Part shown: positions 1 to 5,184 of the stretch, piece after piece | Position numbering within the stretch: the first letter of the stretch is position 1 | Layout: every line of letters begins with the position of its first letter | Assembly: GCA_026417425.1 (NCBI GenBank) | Contig: JAOADF010000158.1 | Coordinates: forward strand, 1-7,499 | Reading direction: 5' to 3' | DNA length: 7,499 nucleotides | From: Dictyoglomaceae bacterium | Lineage (GTDB): Bacteria > Dictyoglomota > Dictyoglomia > Dictyoglomales > Dictyoglomaceae | Position numbers and translations under genes: made by a program | Notes under the pieces: model-generated | What the model was told of the DNA's origin: nothing | Seen by the model: only the letters and a program-made list of their open reading frames with translations | Database searches by the model: none

Positions 1-102
1 TGGAAAAATATAGCTTGGGCATCTTCCTTTATATTAGCTATGATGGTATTAATTTTAAATATTTTTGCTAAATACTATGCGAGAAGGAAAACTTATTCTT
101 AA
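1..102 (+). CDS. pstA: Phosphate ABC transporter permease PstA, C-terminal fragment
   Basis: The frame is open from the first base and reads 33 codons to a TAA at 100-102. The peptide is one hydrophobic segment (about residues 4-24 of the fragment, rich in Ile, Leu, Met and Ala) followed by a basic tail, [10 protein letters not shown]. This is how PstA/PstC inner-membrane permeases end: the last transmembrane helix, then a short positively charged cytoplasmic tail. The identity rests mainly on pstB lying directly downstream, since pstC-pstA-pstB is the usual order for the high-affinity phosphate importer. The gene begins before the window, so its length and the EAA loop cannot be checked. PstC is the alternative, but PstA normally sits next to pstB. 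Confidence 0.75.
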   Translation, partial: WKNIAWASSFILAMMVLILNIFAKYYARRKTYS

Positions 103-106
103 AGAA

Positions 107-112
107 GAGGAG
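107..112 (+). promoter_or_regulatory. Ribosome binding site that decides the pstB start
   Basis: GAGGAG lies six bases before a TTG at 119. Two earlier in-frame starts, TTG at 65 and ATG at 77, lie inside the pstA coding sequence and have no comparable purine-rich site. The family alignment also begins close to residue 1 of the 119 start, so this site favours translation from 119. Confidence 0.7.
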
Positions 113-118
113 AAAACA

Positions 119-877
119 TTGGAAAAAATCAGAACAGAAGATTTTAATGCCTGGTTTGGTTCTCTTCAGGTTTTGAAAAATGTAAATATATCAATAAAGA
201 AAAATACTTTAACAGCAATTATTGGACCTTCTGGTTGTGGAAAAACCACTTTACTTAGATGTTTTAATCGTCTTCATGAATTAACTCCAGGAACTAAAAT
301 CAACGGTAAAATATTTCTAGATGATTTAAATATTTACGATAACCATGTAGATCCTGTTTTAATTAGAAGAAAAATTGGAATGGTATTTCAAAGACCTAAT
401 CTTTTCTATAGTATGAATATATATGAGAATGTAATCTCAGGATATATTTTAAACCGAAAAAAAATTTCAAAAGAAGAATTAGATAACATTGTAGAAAAAA
501 GTTTAAGACTTGCAGGGATATGGGATGAGATAAAGAATAGAATAAAAGATCATCCTTCAGAGCTTTCTGGAGGACAACAACAAAGAGTCTGTATTGCAAG
601 AGCATTAGCAGTAGAGCCTGAAGTTCTTTTAATGGATGAGCCTACATCTGCATTGGATCCTATATCTACCTATAAGATTGAAGATACTATAAAATCTTTA
701 AAAGATCATGTAACGATAATAATTGTAACCCACAATATGCAACAAGCGGCAAGAATTTCTGATGAAACTATTTTTATGTATCTTGGAGAGATTATTGAAC
801 ATGGAAAAACATCAGAAATTTTTACAAATCCTAAGAAGAAACTTACAGAAGATTATATTACTGGAAGATTCGGATAA
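119..877 (+). CDS. pstB: Phosphate ABC transporter ATP-binding protein PstB
   Basis: This is the cytoplasmic ATPase that drives phosphate import through the PstC-PstA channel. With the TTG start at 119 it is 252 residues, the usual PstB length. Visible ABC motifs are Walker [10 protein letters not shown] (36-44), the Q-loop region VFQRPNLF, the signature LSGGQQQR (149-156), Walker B VLLMDEP (169-175) followed by TSALDP, and the switch histidine in VTHNMQQA (H205). The phrases [11 protein letters not shown] after Walker A and [12 protein letters not shown] near the C-terminus are typical of PstB rather than sugar or amino-acid ATPases. It starts 16 bases after the pstA stop and is almost certainly co-transcribed with it. 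An upstream start at 65 would add 18 residues (270 in all) and overlap pstA, but it lacks an SD. The stop codon directly abuts that of the opposing phoU gene. Confidence 0.95.
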   Translation: MEKIRTEDFNAWFGSLQVLKNVNISIKKNTLTAIIGPSGCGKTTLLRCFNRLHELTPGTKINGKIFLDDLNIYDNHVDPVLIRRKIGMVFQRPNLFYSMNIYENVISGYILNRKKISKEELDNIVEKSLRLAGIWDEIKNRIKDHPSELSGGQQQRVCIARALAVEPEVLLMDEPTSALDPISTYKIEDTIKSLKDHVTIIIVTHNMQQAARISDETIFMYLGEIIEHGKTSEIFTNPKKKLTEDYITGRFG

Positions 878-1531
878 TTAGGGATGAAGCTCCTTTAATA
901 CTCCCGTTTCCATATAATAGATTCTTTCTGCTACATTAGTTACATGATCTGCAATTCTTTCCAAATACCTTGCAATCATTAACAGTTTAATACCTTGGGG
1001 AGCAGTTTGAGGAGCGTTTTCAATCTCTTCAACAATCTCATCATATATCTTTCGATAGGTATGATCTATTTCTTCGTCTTCATCTACAACTTTTAATATA
1101 AAATCTACATCTCTGTTAATAAAGGCATCTAAAGAATCATTTATTATTTTTTCCACAAGCTTAAACATGTCAATAAGATGGGGATTTATAAGAAGAGGAG
1201 AATATTTCATAAGATCTAAGGAGAACTTTGCAATATCTACACAATAATCTCCCATTCTCTCAATATCACTTATTATCTTCATAGCGGATGCTATTAATCT
1301 TAAATCATGAGCCATAGGTTGTTGAAGAGCAAGAAGTTTTAGACATCGATCTTCTATATCCCAATTGTATCTATCCACAATATCATCCATATCAATAATT
1401 TCTCTTGCCATTTCTTCATTTTTATTTAAAAGGGCATTAAGACTTCCACATAGCATATCTCTTACTACTTTTCCCATCTCTTGAAGATCTTTTTCCAAAT
1501 TTTGAAGTTCCTCTACAAAGCTTTGTCTCAC
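878..1531 (-). CDS. phoU: Phosphate uptake regulator PhoU
   Basis: PhoU is a cytoplasmic all-helical protein that restrains phosphate uptake by Pst and, where a PhoR-PhoB-type pair exists, signals phosphate sufficiency. The 217 residues match the family length and show its two-fold repeat of three-helix bundles. The first half has LALQQPMAHDLR (67-78) and the metal-binding E/DxxxD stretch IISDIERMGDY (E91, D95). The second half has the matching IARYLERIADHVTNVAE (E191, D195). The start is GTG at 1531, nine bases after AGGAGG. The nearer ATG at 1536-1538 is out of frame. phoU usually follows pstB on the same strand, but here it is inverted and ends base-to-base against pstB, so it needs its own promoter, which is visible. 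No histidine kinase or response regulator is in the window. Confidence 0.95.
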   Translation of the reverse strand: MRQSFVEELQNLEKDLQEMGKVVRDMLCGSLNALLNKNEEMAREIIDMDDIVDRYNWDIEDRCLKLLALQQPMAHDLRLIASAMKIISDIERMGDYCVDIAKFSLDLMKYSPLLINPHLIDMFKLVEKIINDSLDAFINRDVDFILKVVDEDEEIDHTYRKIYDEIVEEIENAPQTAPQGIKLLMIARYLERIADHVTNVAERIYYMETGVLKELHP

Positions 1532-1540
1532 AAAACATAA

Positions 1541-1546
1541 CCTCCT
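1541..1546 (-). promoter_or_regulatory. Ribosome binding site of phoU
   Basis: On the - strand this reads AGGAGG, nine bases before the GTG start at 1531. It supports GTG initiation. An ATG only two bases from the SD (1536-1538) is out of frame with PhoU and too close to be used. Confidence 0.7.
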
Positions 1547-1560
1547 GAAATTTTGTTAAG

Positions 1561-1590
1561 ATTATATCAGTTTATAAAGGATGATTGCAA
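1561..1590 (-). promoter_or_regulatory. Predicted housekeeping-sigma promoter of phoU
   Basis: On the - strand TTGCAA (1585-1590) is followed after 18 bases by a perfect TATAAT (1561-1566). Transcription would begin near 1554, giving a leader of about two dozen bases that contains the AGGAGG. The -35 box matches TTGACA at four of six positions. I see no clear PhoB-type direct repeat here. Confidence 0.6.
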
Positions 1591-1627
1591 TAATCTAAAT
1601 AAAGATTCATAAAGAAATTTTATCTAC

Positions 1628-1658
1628 TTGAGAAAAAATTTTTAAAAAATGTTAAAAT
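1628..1658 (+). promoter_or_regulatory. Possible promoter of the beta-helix gene
   Basis: TTGAGA (1628-1633) precedes TAAAAT (1653-1658), but the 19-base spacer is longer than ideal. The region between and after is almost pure A+T, including runs of A and T that may be intrinsically bent, so other -10 choices such as TATAAA at 1661-1666 exist. A promoter is expected in this gap because the flanking gene runs the opposite way. Confidence 0.35.
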
Positions 1659-1704
1659 CTTATAAAAATATTAAAAATCTCAAATTTTCAAGGAGGTTAT
1701 AACT

Positions 1705-3129
1705 ATGAGATTTTTACTAAAAATTCCTATAATTCTTCTTTTTTTATTCTTTTTAATATTTATTCAAAGTCTTGCCTCGAATAGTGGAAAAATATATTAT
1801 GTATCACCAAAAGGAAGTAATTCGAATCCAGGAACCTTTGAAAAACCTTGGAAAACTCCGGGATTTGCATCAAGAAAGTTAAAACCGGGAGATACTTTAA
1901 TTATCCTTGGAGGAAAATATATTTTAGGGGAATACGATGCTGACATAATTAAACCTCCATCAGGAAAAGAAAAGGCTTGGATTACCATAAAAGGAGAAGA
2001 AGGAAATAGACCTGTTTTGGCAGGAAGAAATAATTTACTTACCGCTATAGATCTTTCAGGAGTATCCTATGTGAAAATAGAAAACCTTGAGATAACCCAT
2101 GATAATACCGCAACAGGAGAAGATCTTTGGTTCAGAGATGGTATTGAAATATTATGGAAACCATCTTCTTATATTATACTAAAAGATTTATATATCCATC
2201 ATATTGATGAATTTGGAATAAATATTCAAGATGTGGATAATCTTCAGATAATAAACTGTAGAATAGAATATTGTGGTTTTGGTGCCATAGGAGGACCAGC
2301 GGGGGAGCATGGAGGCTGGAAAAATGTAAAAATAGAAAAATGTAGACTCTCCTACAGTGGACATTATTATCAAGGAGGAAATGGCTCAGAAAGACCCTAC
2401 GAAAGACCCGATGGTTTTGGAATAGAGCCATCAGAAGGTCCTGTAGAGATAGTAGATACAATTGCAGAACACAATTATGGAGATGGGCTTGATTCAAAGG
2501 CTGAAAAAACTTATATTTGTCGTTGCATAGTTGCAAACAATACCTGTGATGGAGTAAAACTATGGGGGGATGGAAGTAGAGTGGAAAACACATTAATCTA
2601 TGGAAGGGGAGATGGAAGTGATGAGGAAACTCCATGGGGTTCCATTGTTATTGATCAGGTAGAAAAGAAAAATGCAAAATTTGAGATAGTTAATTCGACC
2701 ATAGATAGTGCTGTGGTTGGTTCCCTTATGTATATCCAAATTACAGCTCCCTATAAGGAAATTCCCATTAAGATTATTTTAAGAAACACTATATTTTGTG
2801 GAAGAGAAAAAGATAATACCATAGATATTGGGGATTCCGTAGATCTTATATTAGAGAATAATCTTTTTTATGCACCAAAATCTAACTATGTATTGTCATA
2901 TAAAGGAATTTATTATACATCTAAAACTATAGAAACTTTTGGTAAAGGAAATATTTATGGGAATCCTCTTTTTATATCCCCCGCTTGGGGAACATTAGGC
3001 GATTATCATTTAAAAGATAACAGCCCCGCTATTGATAAAGGTGCCTCCACTGGAGCACCAGATCATGATTTAGAGAAAAATCTAAGACCTAAAGGAAAAG
3101 GATATGATATGGGCTGTTATGAAAGATAA
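1705..3129 (+). CDS. Secreted right-handed parallel beta-helix protein, polysaccharide-lyase-like
   Basis: The 474-residue product starts with a signal peptide: R2 and K6, a hydrophobic core at 7-20, and likely cleavage after SLA (24). Next comes YYVSPKGSNSNPGT (31-44) with KPW and PGDTLIILGGKY, the standard opening of DUF1565/PL9-type beta-helices. The middle consists of short repeating strands with the rhythm 'I.NC.I', such as LQIINCRIEYCG, VKIEKCRLSYSG and FEIVNSTI, which are beta-helix coils. Acid-rich turns DGLDSK (260-265) and DGVKLWG (282-288) resemble calcium-binding and catalytic turns of pectate lyases, but I cannot align them to a proven active site. The C-terminus (432-474), with SPAIDKG, then an Asp-rich stretch, RP and DMGCYE, is a common closing motif of secreted beta-helix proteins. 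No anchor is seen. ATG 1705 has AAGGAGG eight bases upstream. A plausible role is extracellular attack on or binding of a plant polysaccharide, and the nearby GH127 gene points to arabinose-bearing pectin. A surface-binding protein without catalysis is the alternative. Confidence 0.8.
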   Translation: MRFLLKIPIILLFLFFLIFIQSLASNSGKIYYVSPKGSNSNPGTFEKPWKTPGFASRKLKPGDTLIILGGKYILGEYDADIIKPPSGKEKAWITIKGEEGNRPVLAGRNNLLTAIDLSGVSYVKIENLEITHDNTATGEDLWFRDGIEILWKPSSYIILKDLYIHHIDEFGINIQDVDNLQIINCRIEYCGFGAIGGPAGEHGGWKNVKIEKCRLSYSGHYYQGGNGSERPYERPDGFGIEPSEGPVEIVDTIAEHNYGDGLDSKAEKTYICRCIVANNTCDGVKLWGDGSRVENTLIYGRGDGSDEETPWGSIVIDQVEKKNAKFEIVNSTIDSAVVGSLMYIQITAPYKEIPIKIILRNTIFCGREKDNTIDIGDSVDLILENNLFYAPKSNYVLSYKGIYYTSKTIETFGKGNIYGNPLFISPAWGTLGDYHLKDNSPAIDKGASTGAPDHDLEKNLRPKGKGYDMGCYER

Positions 3130-3141
3130 AATTTAACACTA

Positions 3142-3170
3142 TTGAAATTTTATAAAACATGATATATACT
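3142..3170 (+). promoter_or_regulatory. Predicted promoter of the RAM-domain gene
   Basis: TTGAAA (3142-3147) and TATACT (3165-3170) are separated by the ideal 17 bases, each one mismatch from consensus. Transcription would begin near 3177, leaving a leader of about 20 bases that contains the AGGGAGGG SD. This gives the small gene its own promoter within the 66-base gap after the beta-helix gene. Confidence 0.65.
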
Positions 3171-3195
3171 TTTAAAGAGAAGGGAGGGATAAAAA

Positions 3196-3420
3196 ATGAA
3201 GGCATATGTTCTAGTTTCCACAGAACCTGGAAAGGCTTTTAATGTTAAAGAGGCTCTTTCTAAAATAGAAGGGGTATTAAATGCAGATTTAGTCACAGGA
3301 CCTTTTGATATTATAGCTTCTGTAGAAGCTTCAGATTTAAAAACCTTAGGTGAAGTTGTAATTAGCAAGATTCAGACTACAGAAGGAGTCCGTAAAACCT
3401 TAACTTGTTTAGTGGTTTAG
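3196..3420 (+). CDS. Stand-alone Lrp/AsnC ligand-binding (RAM) domain protein
   Basis: The 74-residue protein covers exactly the AsnC-type C-terminal ligand-binding domain (RAM, beta-alpha-beta-beta-alpha-beta) and nothing else. It begins MKAYVLVSTEPGK and continues with a helix, VKEALSKIEGVLNADLVTGPFDIIASVEAS, a second helix, and a last strand, VRKTLTCLVV. The phrase 'v....VtGpfDiia.v.a.d...l..vv...I....GV..t.T..v' is the family core. The DNA-binding helix-turn-helix of full Lrp proteins is absent. The upstream DNA has no frame for one, and a clear SD (AGGGAGGG, about seven bases before ATG 3196) marks this as the real start. Such proteins form dimers or larger rings and bind small molecules, often amino acids. 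They may modulate full-length Lrp partners. The ligand and partner here are unknown, and a link to the flanking sugar genes is only positional. Confidence 0.85.
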   Translation: MKAYVLVSTEPGKAFNVKEALSKIEGVLNADLVTGPFDIIASVEASDLKTLGEVVISKIQTTEGVRKTLTCLVV

Positions 3421-3487
3421 TATAAAAATAAGTCCTACTCAATATAAAACCTCATTGATAAAAAATTAGGAAAGAGATACTTTTTAA

Positions 3488-3518
3488 CCTTAGGGAAATA
3501 AAAACCCTATTCTTAAGG
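3488..3518 (+). other. Imperfect inverted repeat of unknown role
   Basis: TAGGG (3491-3495) pairs with CCCTA (3505-3509) across a nine-base A-rich loop. The stem can extend with CCT (3488-3490) against AGG (3516-3518) after a six-base bulge. No T-run follows, so it is not a standard intrinsic terminator. It could still be a weak transcript end for the RAM gene, a protein site, or chance. Confidence 0.3.
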
Positions 3519-3618
3519 ATATAGTGATTTTATATTTATTATTTTTGAGATTTAAGCAAACAATTTATTAAATTTCTTCTTTTTAAAACAGTTTATACTA
3601 CCTTTAAAATTTGAAATA

Positions 3619-3648
3619 TTGACAATTCTACCTGAAAAATAATATAAT
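3619..3648 (+). promoter_or_regulatory. Strong promoter of the sugar ABC transporter operon
   Basis: TTGACA (3619-3624) and TATAAT (3643-3648) are both perfect consensus hexamers, 18 bases apart. Expected transcription start is around 3654-3656. It is the best promoter in the window and should drive the binding-protein gene and, by readthrough, the permeases and GH127 gene. A palindrome overlapping the start suggests the promoter is held off by a repressor. Confidence 0.8.
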
Positions 3649-3661
3649 TGGTTAGACCATT
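3647..3661 (+). promoter_or_regulatory. Operator-like palindrome over the transcription start (GntR/FadR-subfamily style)
   Basis: ATTGGT-TAG-ACCATT is an interrupted palindrome: TGGT and ACCA are exact arms around a three-base centre, and the longer arms differ at one position. It starts inside the -10 box and covers the predicted +1, where a bound repressor would block initiation. The TTGGT-N-ACCAA layout is known for FadR-subfamily GntR regulators such as PdhR and, with a shorter centre, UxuR/ExuR. Assigning it to that family is inference. I find no second copy in the window and no regulator gene. Confidence 0.5.
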
Positions 3662-3747
3662 TTATCAGAAGATTATATGAACAATTGGAGGTGAGATAAT
3701 AAATAAATTTTTAAAATTGAAAAATCCATTTACAAGGGGGTTTAAAA

Positions 3748-5079
3748 ATGAGATTTTTAATTAAAATTAGTTTCCTTCTATTAATCTTCTCCTTTCTATT
3801 ATCCTTCTCGGGAATAGCCCAAAAACCTATTGAAATTGTTTTTACCTTTTGGGGTGGTCCCGAAGAAGCAAAGGTAATGCCAGAGGTGGCAAAGATTTTT
3901 GAAAAAAATAACCCTGGAATAACTGTTAAAGCTATGCATATTCCTTGGGAAGATTATATTGCAAAGGTTAGTGCTATGTTGGCTGGTGGATCTCCTCCAA
4001 CCCTTGGATATACTATGGAAACCATCGCCTTAGACTGGGCAGAGAAAGGAGAGCTTCTTGATATTCTTCCTCTTATAAGAAAAGATCCTGATCCTGCAAT
4101 AAAAATGGAGAATAGACTTCCCTCTATAGCTTTTTGGTTTGACAAGAAAAGAAAAACTTTAGGCACCAGTGTTGCAGCAGAGGTAATGATTATATGGTAC
4201 AATAAAGAAATTTTTGATAAAGCAGGAGTTCCCTATCCTCCCACAGATCCTACAAAATGGACCTGGAAGAAGTTTGTGGAAACAGCAACCAAATTGACCG
4301 TAGATGTTAACGGAAAGCATCCCGATGAACCTGGTTTTGATCATAGTAAAGTTCAGACCTTTGGTGTTGCCTTTGGAAACTGGTATATGGTTTGGTTCCC
4401 CTTTATCTGGTCCAATGGGGGAGACTTATGTGATCCTACTGGGATGACTCCTACAATAAACAAAAAAGAAGCAGTAGAAGGATTACAGGCTCTTGTAGAT
4501 TTAATCTACAAACACAAGGTAGCACCTACTCCTGCCCAATTAGGAGCACTCCCTGCCTATCATATAGCTCTACAAACCAGGAGAGTAGCAATGGTAATTG
4601 ATGGGCAATGGTCTCTTTTAGAACTTGGAAGATTGGTTAAGGCAGGTCAATTAAAATTAGGGGTTGCTCCATTACCCATACTGAAAAGGGTTGTAACAGG
4701 TGTAATTGGGAATCCCATAGGAATATATACAAAAGCAGTTAAAGATAAACCTGAAGTTTTAGATGCAGCATGGAAATTCTATAAATTTTTAAATAATAGT
4801 GAGACTGTGTTAGAATTGCTAAGAAACGGGTTATGGATGCCAATTCAGAAATGGTGGTATACTGACCCTGAATATATTAAGAAATGGATAGGAGATACAG
4901 GAATACATCCTCCAGAATATAAAGAAGCAGTTATGGATTATACATTAAAATATGCCAAGCCCGTTCCTGTTTATTACTTAAGAAATTTTGATAAAATTAA
5001 TGATATAATGTATCAAGAACTTTCCAGTGCATTCCTTGGAAAGGTTAGTGTACAGTCCGCCTGTTATGAGATTGCATAA
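3748..5079 (+). CDS. Extracellular sugar-binding protein of a CUT1-type ABC importer
   Basis: This 443-residue protein is the secreted substrate receptor of the importer (solute-binding family 1, MalE/UgpB-like). The signal peptide has R2 and K6, a hydrophobic core at 7-20 and a likely cleavage after GIA (24). There is no lipobox cysteine, so membrane attachment is not by a classical lipid. The mature part begins with the family hallmark IEIVFTFWGGPEEAK, then FEKNNPGITVKAMHIPWEDYIAKVSAMLAGGSPPTLGY, and includes IIWYNKEIFDKAGV, VWFPFIWSNGGDL and a late AAWKFYKFL block. Many tryptophans and tyrosines suggest stacking on sugar rings. The start has AAGGGGG seven bases upstream. The permease genes follow after a 105-base gap that contains a terminator. 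Context with GH127 suggests arabinose-containing oligosaccharides, but specificity cannot be read from sequence. Confidence 0.9.
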   Translation: MRFLIKISFLLLIFSFLLSFSGIAQKPIEIVFTFWGGPEEAKVMPEVAKIFEKNNPGITVKAMHIPWEDYIAKVSAMLAGGSPPTLGYTMETIALDWAEKGELLDILPLIRKDPDPAIKMENRLPSIAFWFDKKRKTLGTSVAAEVMIIWYNKEIFDKAGVPYPPTDPTKWTWKKFVETATKLTVDVNGKHPDEPGFDHSKVQTFGVAFGNWYMVWFPFIWSNGGDLCDPTGMTPTINKKEAVEGLQALVDLIYKHKVAPTPAQLGALPAYHIALQTRRVAMVIDGQWSLLELGRLVKAGQLKLGVAPLPILKRVVTGVIGNPIGIYTKAVKDKPEVLDAAWKFYKFLNNSETVLELLRNGLWMPIQKWWYTDPEYIKKWIGDTGIHPPEYKEAVMDYTLKYAKPVPVYYLRNFDKINDIMYQELSSAFLGKVSVQSACYEIA

Positions 5080-5107
5080 AAGATCGCCTCCTTGTTAAAG
5101 GGAAGAT

Positions 5108-5140
5108 ATGATAGATAGTAATGTAAGGGGCGCCTTTTAA
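5108..5140 (+). CDS. Possible 10-codon leader ORF ending in the terminator loop
   Basis: ATG 5108 opens a reading frame encoding MIDSNVRGAF and stopping at TAA 5138-5140, inside the loop of the terminator. A purine-rich AAAGGGAAG (5097-5105) lies just upstream as a possible SD, though the spacing is short. A small stem, CCTT (5090-5093) with AAGG (5098-5101), could hide that site. A ribosome translating it would cover the 5' arm of the terminator hairpin and could allow readthrough into the permease genes. Coding potential cannot be judged from ten codons, and chance is a fair alternative. Confidence 0.25.
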   Translation: MIDSNVRGAF

Positions 5141-5158
5141 GGTGCCCCTTTTTATTTT
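5125..5158 (+). terminator. Intrinsic terminator inside the operon, between binding protein and permeases
   Basis: GGGGCGCC (5127-5134) pairs with GGTGCCCC (5141-5148) around a TTTTAA loop, with one G-U pair. AA before the stem and TT after it can extend it to ten pairs. The 3' arm runs into TTTTTATTTT (5149-5158). This is a textbook strong terminator and the most G+C-rich element in the window. Because the permease genes follow within 27 bases on the same strand with no clear promoter of their own, it probably acts as a partial terminator that gives more binding-protein mRNA than permease mRNA. Confidence 0.9.
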
Positions 5159-5184
5159 AGTTAAATAAGGTAGGTGTTTAAAAT

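Larger units (their letters stand above)
3421..3747 (+). other. Long intergenic leader region before the sugar-transport operon
   Basis: These 327 bases hold no convincing gene. The first half is A+T-rich, with one imperfect hairpin (3488-3518) and no recognisable terminator for the preceding gene. The second half carries a consensus promoter (3619-3648), an operator-like palindrome (3647-3661), an SD-like GGAGGTGA at 3687-3694 with no usable start after it, and the true SD AAGGGGG (3734-3740) seven bases before the ATG at 3748. From the predicted start, the untranslated leader would be about 93 bases. I recognise no riboswitch class in it. Confidence 0.6.

Noticed and set aside
65..118. Longer pstB N-terminus from TTG 65 or ATG 77
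   Set aside because: Both starts lie inside pstA coding sequence with no SD. The TTG at 119 has GAGGAG at good spacing and gives the usual family length.
1652..1680. Two TTAAAATCT / TTAAAAATCT direct repeats as Pho-box-like or other regulator sites
   Set aside because: Their spacing of about 19 bases does not fit the 11-base period of Pho boxes, and near-repeats of this kind are common in pure A+T leaders.
2174..2635. A 153-codon open frame on the - strand inside the beta-helix gene
   Set aside because: It lies wholly opposite a well-supported gene, its product is rich in His, Leu, Phe and Tyr as expected from antisense of Gly/Asp/Glu/Lys codons, and it resembles no family I know. The smaller opposite-strand frames at 396-605, 1797-1988, 2188-2373, 3150-3368, 3954-4202, 4159-4344 and 6042-6227 are rejected for the same reasons.
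3128..3151. AAAATTT / AAATTTT inverted repeat after the beta-helix gene as a terminator
   Set aside because: The seven-pair stem is only A-T with a ten-base loop and no clear T-run, and it overlaps the -35 box of the next gene's promoter. It is expected by chance in such A+T-rich DNA.
3594..3599. TATACT as a second -10 box upstream of the sugar operon
   Set aside because: No -35-like hexamer lies 16-19 bases before it, and a perfect promoter is found about 50 bases downstream.
5092..5121. TTGTTA with a TAGTAA-like box as a separate promoter for the permeases
   Set aside because: Neither hexamer is a good match, and any transcript would run straight through the same terminator, so it would not bypass it.
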